Made by a program: the position numbers and the translations under genes. A stretch of DNA of 64,000 nucleotides, from the NCBI GenBank assembly GCA_916613615.1, contig OU744721.1, forward strand, positions 76,699,060-76,763,059, given 5' to 3'. The DNA is from Steromphala cineraria. Its lineage: Eukaryota > Mollusca > Gastropoda > Trochida > Trochidae. This document shows, piece by piece, positions 24,301 through 36,300 of the stretch (position 1 is the first letter of the stretch; the number at the start of each line of letters is the position of its first letter). A model generated the notes under the pieces. It ran no database searches. It saw nothing but the letters and a program-made list of their open reading frames with translations, and was not told the DNA's origin.

Positions 24301-27300
24301 GATACAGTGCGGGGGCGGACGGCATGGCCTGACATCTCGTGTTGTTTCGTCATCTCGTTAAAGTGTCTGCAACAAAAGAACAATCACATATGACATACAA
24401 AAAGCAAGAGTATTGAATTAATGTTTCCTCCTGCAAAATAAAACTATTCTTTCTATCAATAGATAAAGTGAACTATGAAGAGGTAAAAGTTTTATTAAAA
24501 TCTAAATATTTTAGATGTTTAAAAGACTTACCTTACCTTAGAGTTGCATGTTCCTATGCTTACCGACCAAAGATTGAACCTCGTGTTGACGGGGCTATCT
24601 TCTATATGAACCAAGTAGTGATACGGGAAGTGACCCGACAATACGGGCAGGTACACCGGAAGGTAGTACTCAATCACGTGATAACCAAAATCTCGCACTT
24701 TTTTCCGCCAGAAAAAGTCCGAGGGAGTCCGAAGAAGAGGGGAGGAAGAGTCCAACGATGGGCGGGAATAAACCTTCTAAGGTAAGGTAAGTCTTTTAAA
24801 CATCTAAAATATTTAGATTTTAATAAGTTCTTAACTTACCTTACCTTAGAGTTGCATACGATTCGACAGCAAGGATGGCGGGAAGGACTCCAGAAGACCA
24901 ACCAAACTGTGACCGTAGGGCAGGAAGGGACTGGAGGTGACGAATCTGAAGAGACGAAAAAACCAACAGTCAGCCTAAGCCCAAGCAAACAAACACTAAG
25001 GTAAGAAGAAGGGGAAGAAAATAATTCTATACCTAGTGGGAAGACGGCTTGGTGAGTTGCTGGGCAAACACCAAGGGTCCAAAAGACTGTAAGCCGTTCA
25101 CATCTTCTACAGCCAAATCTCGGAGATAGTGGGAGGCGAAGATGGTGGAAGACTGCCAAAAGCATCCCTCCATAATGGTCGGGACCGAACAGTTCTTGTG
25201 GAGGGCCATTGTGGACGCCAATGCCCTGATCTCATGGGGGTTGTTGGCCACCGGGTGAGGCAAACCTGCAGCATCGTAAGCCGACAGTATGGTGGAACGA
25301 AGCCAGAGGGATATAGTGTTTTTACTTATCTCACCCTTAACCAAGGAGGAAAAGGGAACGAACAAACGCTTCCTTGACCCTCTCTTGGTAGCGGAGCGGT
25401 CGATGTAGGCCCTGAGAGCTCGCACAGGACAAAGGGACAACTCTTCAGTTTCAGCACTGGCAACAATGGAGGACAGCGGGGGGATGGTGAACATTCTATC
25501 CGCTTGTCCCGGAAGCTGATTCTTGGCGATAAAATCCCAGAGTAAACCCAAGTGGATGGAGCCATGTCTAGTCTGTTCAAAACGGACTCTCGTGACATTG
25601 AGGGCGTGAATCTCGCTTACACGAGCCGCAGTCGCCATGGCCACTAAGAACACGGTCTTCTTGGTCAAGTCCTCAAAGGAGGCAGATCCCAGGGGTTCAA
25701 ACGGGCGACCTCGTAAGTACTTAAGTACAACGTTGAGGTCCCAGGCAGGAGGGCGGAACTTCCTCTTCTGGTCCTCCTGCTTGAAAGCCTTCAGCATGGC
25801 AATAAGTTCCGGAACCGTAGATATCTTGGAACCTCTCTTAACCGACAGGACCGAATTGATGGCTGACAAGTAAGTACCAATAGTACTGCCCTTCAGAGAT
25901 CGACGCCTTCGCAAGTACAACAAAAACTCCGCCAGGAACTGGGGAGTAGCCTCTACCGGCTCCTGGGTGCGGTCAGAGCAAAACCGTTCGAAAGACAGCC
26001 ATTTGTCATCGTACAATGATCTAGTCGAGAGGCGATGTGCCCTGGCAATGGTGTTGGCAACTTGCGACGAATAACCTTTGGATCTCAAGGCCTTCTTGAG
26101 ATGACCCAAGCGCACAGATGATACCTCTCTGGGTCCGGATGAGGTAGATGGCTGTGAGGGTGTATCAGAAGATTTGGCCAAGGAGGAAGTGGTTCGGGGT
26201 CCCTTTCGACGAGGTCTCTTAGATCTGGGAACCATGTTCTCGCCGGCCACCAAGGCGCGACCAAAAGCAGATGTATCTGTTGTGTCTGTTTGATCTTGGC
26301 GACCACCTTGGGGAGCAGGATCGGAGGAGGGAAAGCGTAGGCATCCAGACCCTCCCAAGACAGGGATAGGGCGACCACTGCCCACGCCGCCGGATCCGGA
26401 AGTGGGGATACATTCACTGGGAGCTGATGATTTAGCTTGGTCGCGAACAAGTCTATCAGAGGTCTGTGAAGAACTCGACAGACCAGTTCGAACGCTTCCT
26501 GATGTAGCATCCATTCCGTGGGAGATGGCTTGTCTGGTCTGGAGAGAGCGTCCGCCAGGACGTTCCTGCACCCCGGAATGTGACGAGCACGTACTTCTAA
26601 GTCGTTGTCGTCCGCTAGACGAAACAACTGAAACGTAAGGTCCAGAAGTCTTCTTGACCCTGTAGTCCCCTGGTAGTTGATCAGGTAGACTACTGTGGAA
26701 TTGTCGGACATCAACAGGAGACGAGACCCTCGCAGTAGACGAATCCAGTGTTGTACCGCCAACACTGCAGCTTGCATCTCCAGGTGGTTTATGTGCCAGG
26801 AGCTCTGGTTGTCCTCCCAAACCCCTGAGACTGTGAGATCGTTGAAGTGAGCTCCCCTCCCCTGAAGGGACGCATCCACGAACAGCTGTTGATTGGGGGC
26901 GAACTCGATCAAAGAGACGCCGCCGCAAACGTTCGACTGGATCGTCCACCACTCCAGAAACTGATGGAGATGAGGGGGGAGCTCGAACTCGGACCTGATG
27001 TCGTCTGCAACGATACGAGGCTTGAGGAAGTTCTGCAGTGGTCTCAGCATTAGTCTTCCTCTGAGGGTGAGATCTTGAGCAGAGGTTAACAGACCCAACA
27101 GCGACTGCCAATCCCTGAGTTTCAGAGGTTCCCTTAGTGCTCGAGGAACGAAGGTCGAGATCTTGATCCACCTGTCTTGTGGGACAGTCAGCCGAGCCCG
27201 ATCCGTCTGAAAAAGTCCGCCGATGAAGGTCAGCTGTTGAGACGGGGTCAAGGATGACTTCTCTGCGTTGACAAGCCAACCCAGCTGCGCCAGAAGCCTT

Positions 27301-30300
27301 TGGACGAACACCGTCTGTCTGTGTAGAAGAGCAGACGAGGCGTGACTCATGAGACAGTCGTCTATGTAGGGGTCGAACCGGATCCCCCGGAGGTGAAGGA
27401 ACTTCACAATGGGAGCCGTGATTCTGGTGAACAACCACGGGGCCGTAGAAATTCCAAATGGCAGGACCCTCCACTGGTAGTGCCTTTGATCTATCACGAA
27501 CCTCAGGTACTTCCGATGAGGTTCGAAGATTGGGACGTGAAGGTAGGCGTCCTGGAGATCGAGGCTGACCATCCAGTCCTGGGACTGTAGTTGGTAACGC
27601 AGCTGCTCCAAGGACACCATCCTGAAGTGGGGCGGTCTCTCCAAGTAACGTTCGTTGAAGACCGCGAGGTTGTGGATCATCCTCAACTTGTCCGAGTTCT
27701 TCTTGGAGACAAGGAAGATGGGAGAGTAGAACCCTGGGGCGTCGTTGGGTTCTAGCACTCTTTCTATGGCCCTCTTCTCTAACAGAATGTTGATATTCGT
27801 GAGTAGTTGAGCATGAAGGGCTTGCGGGTACACGCGTGACCGGGGCAGGTTGGTCAGGGGCGGAGACGAGGTCATTGGCAACTTGAAACCTGTCTTGAGT
27901 ATGTCCATCACGAAGGGATCTTCTAGTATTGTCCAGTTGGGCCAGAAGATCCCGAGTCTCCCGCCTACGGGGGTAGGGTGGATAGGGACGACTGGGGGCG
28001 GGAGATCCCAGTCGTGAGTTCCCACAGCTTCAACGGCGCTTGTAGTTTCGGAACTTGGGCCCACCAGGTGTCTTGGGTCCATTCCGGGGCTGATGTTGTT
28101 GCTGTTGTTGCTGTTGACCACCAGACTGTCTCCCTCTGCCACGAGACTTCTGGGCGCCCTTGACTGAGTTCCTCCTAGGAATATAGTTGAATTTGGGCCG
28201 GGTGGTGTTAAAATTGATGGCCGTGTTGAGAGCACGAATCCCCGACAGTGTGACCTCTGTCTGGGTGAGAGACGCGTGCTCCTTGTAAACCTCTGGGATG
28301 AGGCCGGCGAAGACTGTAGAAGAGGTGAACGGAGCTCTCATCAGCGTCTTCCTGAATTCATCACTCCAATTACAGGGGTCCAGGAGTCCCGTGCGGCGGA
28401 TGGTAAGCACATTAGCCATAGCCGAGCGTAGGTGGTCGACTACGTCACCCAAGGTCCTGGCCTGCCATCTCATCATCGTGGAGAGATGATGAAGTCTGGA
28501 CGGGTTCTCCTCCGTTAAATCCTGTAAGATGGCATCAGTAGCGGAGGCCAAGGCCGAGATAGGCTTGAGAGTCCTACGGAGCTCCGTATCGATGGACACC
28601 AACTTCGAGTCCGTCACCTTGAATTGCTGTTGTGAAGCGGTGGATAGGCGACCCACTGACTCGTCCTGTGCAGCAGCGCTGTCGGCGAAATCCAGTGAGT
28701 GGATTTTATAAAAGTGACCCGAATTCTTGGCTGCCTTGAAGGAGGGATTAAGGGAGAGTTTCTTAAAATCCTCGTCCAGGGATGACATCGCGTCCAAGAC
28801 CAAAGAGTGGGGTGGTATCAGGAGTGAGGGTTCAGACCACATGGCCGTGTGTCGAGGCACTCCTGGGCCTGGAGAGGGGCAGTTGACTAGGCGGTCCGCT
28901 ATCCAGTCAAAGACCTGGTTAAGATTAAGATGCGTGGGACCGTCTTCCTCCTCGTCATCCTCCACTATGTCAGACTGGTCAGCTAGGTCTCTCGATGATC
29001 GTCGAATAGGGGAGCGAGATCTCGAGTGACGTCTTGGCGTAGAAGGGAACTTCTTCTTGGATCTAGGAGTGACCGGGTTCAGGGTCTTGGTCGACTCCGG
29101 GGATCGCTCAGGTGTTCTAAACTTCCTGGAGGAAGAAACGGTGCGTCCCCGAGGAGAAGGTGTGACGGAGGGGTGACTGTGACGCCCAGGGGACGGAGGA
29201 GGAGTACGCTTGGACGAGGTACCCGGCGAAGGACTTCTGGAGGTGCGAGTCGAACGCCTAGAGGGACGCTCAGGAGGAGGAGGAGGAGGATTACCATCCT
29301 GAGTCTTCTTAGGAGGAGAAGTCTGACGCTTATTCCGAAGGGGGGAGCGCGAACGAGAGCGGGAGCGATCCTTGGAGGTGCGTCGAGACTTAGAGGAGCG
29401 CCGAGAGGGGCGCCGGGAAGGCGGGGAGCGCCGAGGTGAGCGCCGAACCGACGAGGAGCGCCGAGACGAGCGCCGAGGTGAGCGCCGGGACGACGAAGAG
29501 CGCCGAGGTGAGCGTCGGGACGGCGGGGAGCGTCAAGGTGAGCGCCCAGGGGAGCGCTGAGGTGAAGAGGAGCGCCGAGGCGAGCGTCGAGACGACGAGG
29601 AGCGCCGAGGAGAACGTCCGGAGCGTCGAGAGGAGCGCCTGGAGGGTCGTCGGGGTGAAGGCGAGCGGCCCCTACGCTTGTCTACTGGAGACGTGGAGGT
29701 CGAAGAACGCTTGGAGGTTCCGTTGTAGGTCCTGACGATTGAGGAGCGCTTGGAGGAGGCCCGGGAGACGAGGGTCGGACATCTGAGGACACATCAGAGG
29801 AGGTACGACCACGGGTGGATTCTCCACAACGGGGGGGACAGGTACAACTGGAGGAGGATCATCAGCACTCCCTGAAGGGAGAGAGGGAACCTCACGAGGG
29901 GGGGTAGATCTCTCAGTGTTGTCGGCAGACATCCTAAGTGCTCTCTGGGAGAACCGCTTGCGGACTACAGAGGTGTAGCGCTTGAAGGCTGTAGGAGACA
30001 GGGAGGAGCACTCAGAACACTTCGAGGAGTCGGAACAGGGCCGGTTGCTCAGGCAATCAGGGCAGAGCTTGTGGGGGTATATGTCATAAAACATTTGGAA
30101 GAGAGAATAGACATTTTTACCTCAAAACCTACGCGAGAAGCGTAAGACAAAGGCAAAAAGTAAGAAAACATAACATTTACAAAGTGAAACTTTAATGTAA
30201 ATGCATACAATACATTGCTTACACATGAAAAATTTGCTAAAGAGATTACCTAAGGTAATGTTTAAGCAAAAAGGGGAGTAAGCATAATATAAAGCCAAAG

Positions 30301-33300
30301 AGAACACATGTTAAAACACAAAGTGGGTGAAATAACAAGTGAAACACAGGGGAAAGTCGAAACAGTCGACTAACAAGGGGAATGTCGTAAAAACGAAAAA
30401 CCTTTTGCAAGAGCCCAAAAAGCAATTTTATACCAATACATAACGTAAGGGGCATGTAAAGTATAAAGGGGTGCTTAAAAGAACATTATTTGTGAAAAAA
30501 ACCACAAAACGTCCATTAACGACAACGAACCGCTTGACGACACCACGCTGTCAAGCAAACACCGCCATTACGAAATGCGAGAAAAAAACATTTCAAGGGG
30601 GAAAGGAGAACAAATCAAACGTAAACAGTGCAGAAATGCAGGGAAAACGTAAGAAAAGGAATAACAACGCGTTTAAGAATGCGAAGAAGCAAAAATTACA
30701 AGTCGAGAAGGAAAAATAACCTCGAGAAGGCATTTTCCAGACGAGAAGAAAAACGCGACGAAAAGGTAGGTGTGAATAATTGAATAATATACTTGGTAGA
30801 AGATAGCAATGTGAATACATACCAATAATCAAAATATCTGAAAGTACAAAAACACACAATATCATACACGAGGTCCGTACGATACGGACCAAAGGAAAAA
30901 AGTGCGAGATTTTGGTTATCACGTGATTGAGTACTACCTTCCGGTGTACCTGCCCGTATTGTCGGGTCACTTCCCGTATCACTACTTGGTTCATATAGAA
31001 GATAGCCCCGTCAACACGAGGTTCAATCTTTGGTCGGTAAGCATAGGAACATGCAACTCTAAGGTAAGGTAAGTTAAGAACTAAAGTTATGTTGAGGTAT
31101 CTCTCATAATCTCTCGAAACTGGACAATAGGGTGGATAGGGACGACTGGGGGCGGGAGATCCCAGTCGTGAGTTCCCACAGCTTCAACGGCGCTTGTAGT
31201 TTCGGAACTTGGGCCCACCAGGTGTCTTGGGTCCATTCCGGGGCTGATGTTGTTGCTGTTGTTGCTGTTGACCACCAGACTGTCTCCCTCTGCCACGAGA
31301 CTTCTGGGCGCCCTTGACTGAGTTCCTCCTAGGAATATAGTTGAATTTGGGCCGGGTGGTGTTAAAATTGATGGCCGTGTTGAGAGCACGAATCCCCGAC
31401 AGTGTGACCTCTGTCTGGGTGAGAGACGCGTGCTCCTTGTAAACCTCTGGGATGAGGCCGGCGAAGACTGTAGAAGAGGTGAACGGAGCTCTCATCAGCG
31501 TCTTCCTGAATTCATCACTCCAATTACAGGGGTCCAGGAGTCCCGTGCGGCGGATGGTAAGCACATTAGCCATAGCCGAGCGTAGGTGGTCGACTACGTC
31601 ACCCAAGGTCCTGGCCTGCCATCTCATCATCGTGGAGAGATGATGAAGTCTGGACGGGTTCTCCTCCGTTAAATCCTGTAAGATGGCATCAGTAGCGGAG
31701 GCCAAGGCCGAGATAGGCTTGAGAGTCCTACGGAGCTCCGTATCCATGGACACCAACTTCGAGTCCGTCACCTTGAATTGCTGTTGTGAAGCGGTGGATA
31801 GGCGACCCACTGACTCGTCCTGTGCAGCAGCGCTGTCGGCGAAATCCAGTGAGTGGATTTTATAAAAGTGACCCGAATTCTTGGCTGCCTTGAAGGAGGG
31901 ATTAAGGGAGAGTTTCTTAAAATCCTCGTCCAGGGATGACATCGCGTCCAAGACCAAAGAGTGGGGTGGTATCAGGAGTGAGGGTTCAGACCACATGGCC
32001 GTGTGTCGAGGCACTCCTGGGCCTGGAGAGGGGCAGTTGACTAGGCGGTCCGCTATCCAGTCAAAGACCTGGTTAAGATTAAGATGCGTGGGACCGTCTT
32101 CCTCCTCGTCATCCTCCACTATGTCAGACTGGTCAGCTAGGTCTCTCGATGATCGTCGAATAGGGGAGCGAGATCTCGAGTGACGTCTTGGCGTAGAAGG
32201 GAACTTCTTCTTGGATCTAGGAGTGACCGGGTTCAGGGTCTTGGTCGACTCCGGGGATCGCTCAGGTGTTCTAAACTTCCTGGAGGAAGAAACGGTGCGT
32301 CCCCGAGGAGAAGGTGTGACGGAGGGGTGACTGTGACGCCCAGGGGACGGAGGAGGAGTACGCTTGGACGAGGTACCCGGCGAAGGACTTCTGGAGGTGC
32401 GAGTCGAACGCCTAGAGGGACGCTCAGGAGGAGGAGGAGGAGGATTACCATCCTGAGTCTTCTTAGGAGGAGAAGTCTGACGCTTATTCCGAAGGGGGGA
32501 GCGCGAACGAGAGCGGGAGCGATCCTTGGAGGTGCGTCGAGACTTAGAGGAGCGCCGAGAGGGGCGCCGGGAAGGCGGGGAGCGCCGAGGTGAGCGCCGA
32601 ACCGACGAGGAGCGCCGAGACGAGCGCCGAGGTGAGCGCCGGGACGACGAAGAGCGCCGAGGTGAGCGTCGGGACGGCGGGGAGCGTCGAGGTGAGCGCC
32701 CAGGGGAGCGCTGAGGTGAAGAGGAGCGCCGAGGCGAGCGTCGAGACGACGAGGAGCGCCGAGGAGAACGTCCGGAGCGTCGAGAGGAGCGCCGGGAGGG
32801 TCGTCGGGGTGAAGGCGAGCGGCCCCTACGCTTGTCTACTGGAGACGTGGAGGTCGAAGAACGCTTGGAGGTTCCGTTGTAGGTCCTGACGATTGAGGAG
32901 CGCTTGGAGGAGGCCCGGGAGACGAGGGTCGGACATCTGAGGACACATCAGAGGAGGTACGACCACGGGTGGATTCTCCACAACGGGGGGGACAGGTACA
33001 ACTGGAGGAGGATCATCAGCACTCCCTGAAGGGAGAGAGGGAACCTCACGAGGGGGGGTAGATCTCTCAGTGTTGTCGGCAGACATCCTAAGTGCTCTCT
33101 GGGAGAACCGCTTGCGGACTACAGAGGTGTAGCGCTTGAAGGCTGTAGGAGACAGGGAGGAGCACTCAGAACACTTCGAGGAGTCGGAACAGGGCCGGTT
33201 GCTCAGGCAATCAGGGCAGAGCTTGTGGGGGTATATGTCATAAAACATTTGGAAGAGAGAATAGACATTTTTACCTCAAAACCTACGCGAGAAGCGTAAG

Positions 33301-36300
33301 ACAAAGGCAAAAAGTAAGAAAACATAACATTTACAAAGTGAAACTTTAATGTAAATGCATACAATACATTGCTTACACATGAAAAATTTGCTAAAGAGAT
33401 TACCTAAGGTAATGTTTAAGCAAAAAGGGGAGTAAGCATAATATAAAGCCAAAGAGAACACATGTTAAAACACAAAGTGGGTGAAATAACAAGTGAAACA
33501 CAGGGGAAAGTCGAAACAGTCGACTAACAAGGGGAATGTCGTAAAAACGAAAAACCTTTTGCAAGAGCCCAAAAAGCAATTTTATACCAATACATAACGT
33601 AAGGGGCATGTAAAGTATAAAGGGGTGCTTAAAAGAACATTATTTGTGAAAAAAAACACAAAACGTCCATTAACGACAACGAACCGCTTGACGACACCAC
33701 GCTGTCAAGCAAACACCGCCATTACGAAATGCGAGAAAAAAACATTTCAAGGGGGAAAGGAGAACAAATCAAACGTAAACAGTGCAGAAATGCAGGGAAA
33801 ACGTAAGAAAAGGAATAACAACGCGTTTAAGAATGCGAAGAAGCAAAAATTACAAGTCGAGAAGGAAAAATAACCTCGAGAAGGCATTTTCCAGACGAGA
33901 AGAAAAACGCGACGAAAAGGTAGGTGTGAATAATTGAATAATATACTTGGTAGAAGATAGCAATGTGAATACATACCAATAATCAAAATATCTGAAAGTA
34001 CAAAAACACACAATATCATACACGAGGTCCGTACGATACGGACCAAAGGAAAAAAGTGCGAGATTTTGGTTATCACGTGATTGAGTACTACCTTCCGGTG
34101 TACCTGCCCGTATTGTCGGGTCACTTCCCGTATCACTACTTGGTTCATATAGAAGATAGCCCCGTCAACACGAGGTTCAATCTTTGGTCGGTAAGCATAG
34201 GAACATGCAACTCTAAGGTAAGGTAAGTTAAGAACTAAAGTTATGTTGAGGTATCTCTCATAATCTCTCGAAACTGGACAAACAGGAATAATTGCCTGAT
34301 AGATAAAGGTGAACTACTAAGAGGGGCGGCGGTAATCTAAAGAAGTAAATGAGTAGAGCAAATGTTTTTTTACAGGATTAAAGCAAGGTAGAGGGAATCG
34401 CCTAATTGATAAAATTGAAGCATAAAGAGGTAAAGGGTTAGAGCAAAGTTGAGGTACCTCTCATCATCCATCTCAAGACTTGACTCGCTCTCGGAGAGAT
34501 GTCGACACAGACTCTCCCTCCTCTCCATCTCCAGCTGTAGGCGGCGCTGCAGTCTCAGGTTCTCCTCGCGGATCTGCCGCTCCTCATGGGCGTACTGCAT
34601 CATCTTCTCCTCGTCTGAAATTCAGCAAGGTTTGATACAACACTCCTCTTACACAAATCATTGTACCTTATTGACTCTAAGTTCAGGGAAGCTGATCTAA
34701 AACTTTTATAGCATCAGTTTTTCTTTCACTTCATTCAAAATTGTGACCAAGTACAAGTTTAGTGAAAAACATCAAAATTGTTACCCCATCAGTCAAACGA
34801 AGATGATAAGACAAAACAATCTTCTGACATTTAGAGAGGTTCTATTGTCCAAAAGATTGAAGGCAGAGGTAAATCCCTTTACACCCCTTGGGCGGTTATA
34901 TCCCTTCTTTTTTCAATTGGTTTTAACTCATAACTACCTTCGTATAGGTGTTTACCCCTTACACCTCTTGGGAAGTTATTGCCTTTAATTTAGTTAAATG
35001 TTATATGCCGTGAGCTCCATCCGCGTAGGTTGGTTATCTCATAACCACCTTGGTCGGTTATAAGATTGTAAAGAATTGCAAACAATTGGACTTGTAAAAC
35101 TTGGATTTTTAATCAAACAAGAAAGTTAAGATTTATGAACAACGAAAGTGGGATTCGAACCAGGGACCTCTATGTTGTCAAGCAGCGCTCGTACCTATTG
35201 AGCTACCGTGGATCCTTGCCAGTTGATGTAATTTTGTGTGTGTCATGTTTGGTTTTTTATTTTCCCCTATAAATATATATTAATATTGCAATAAAATAGT
35301 TTTTAATGTAAGGAATCAAGTTTTTAGTTCTAAAACACTTAGCAGGGGGTATTGTAAGTAGTCTAATATAGTATTCTTATCAAGACCTTCAAAATAGATC
35401 ACTAAACCGTTTTTCAATTATTTGTATGTAAACCAATTTAGTTGAAACACCGTAGTAAAATAGTTTTTATTGTAAGAAATCAAGTTTTGAGTTCTAAAAC
35501 ACTTAGCAGGGGGTAATTTAAGTATTTTTTCTTATAAAAAAATGATAAACCCGCGAATGATATCAGTAAAACGTTTTTAAATTAATTATTTATAAACAAA
35601 TTAAGTTGAAACTATTGCAGGAGTCTTCCGCGGGAGTGTAAGTCAAATAATGACCCGTTTGCCTCGTGTTATGGAAATAACCTCTGCTCGGGCTACGCCC
35701 TCGCGAGGTTATTTTCCATAACCCCTCGGTACCGGGTCATTATTTACTACATATTGACCTTAGCTATGCAAAAGAAATGGCTCCAACCTGGGCCTTCTTT
35801 CAAAAAACAACCTTCACTAAGGTTGACCCGAACTCCTATTCCTTTATATTGCACAATGGTTAACTTAAGGACTCTTGTACAAGCACCTTAGGGCTTTGTG
35901 AAAACAGGCCCTCTGTAGATTAATGTCAAATATTAACTGCGACTGAATACACCACAGTGTCAACTCACGTTCTGATAGAGCCTGCCTAAGCTGGTTCTTG
36001 AGTCGGTTGGTCTCGCCCCGGAGGTTCTCAATGTGCTGCATGAGATTGTGGGCGGTGTCCCCGTTGTTGATGTCTCGTGGGGAGGGCGGGGCCGAAACAG
36101 GCTGATCTAGCTTCTCCTGTAGCAATCTGAAAGAGGGATTGAAGAGAACGTTTATGTAAAATGTAGTTATATTGATACCAGATATTGAGATATTCTGCAG
36201 AAAACTAAAGGGTCCATGTTCCAAATTAATTTTGTTTTAGAAAAGATTTTTTACTTGACATAACAATAATAAATGTTGTCAGTACTGCAGACTTGCAAGA

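Larger units (their letters stand above)
24492..31081 (-). mobile_element. DIRS-type tyrosine-recombinase retrotransposon, about 6.6 kb
   Basis: A near-complete element, transcribed on the minus strand, in CCDC6 intron 6. It has inverted terminal repeats (24531-24706 and 30894-31070), outer extensions (24492-24530 and 31071-31081), an internal complementary region (24777-24857), and ORFs for gag-like proteins, reverse transcriptase/RNase H and a tyrosine recombinase. No integrase or protease domain is seen. The order gag, RT-RH, recombinase and the inverted repeats define the DIRS1-like group rather than Ngaro/PAT, which have split direct repeats. The gag frame has one stop codon, so this copy is probably not autonomous as sequenced. 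Confidence 0.95.
31128..34281 (-). repeat. 3154-bp tandem duplicate of the DIRS 5' half
   Basis: A direct repeat of 27974-31127 at a constant offset of 3154 bp, including the gag ORFs, leader, right inverted repeat and 46 bp of flank. Only a handful of substitutions were seen (for example those altering residues in the Arg/Ser region), so it is recent or an assembly duplication. The junction at 31127/31128 joins flank CTGGACAA to element-internal TAGGGTGG. Confidence 0.93.

Noticed and set aside
26236..27474. N-terminal 413 codons of the long minus-strand recombinase frame
   Set aside because: They overlap the RT/RNase H gene out of frame and show no domain; the ATG at 26235 is the sensible start.
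29026..29735. Arg-rich ORFs on the + strand (and at 32180-32889)
   Set aside because: Antisense of the Arg/Ser domain of the DIRS gag; repetitive CGN/GAG codons read well in several frames.
30593..30994. 133-residue minus-strand ORF in the DIRS terminal repeat (also 33747-34148)
   Set aside because: It runs through the inverted terminal repeat and leader, without recognisable features; probably chance.
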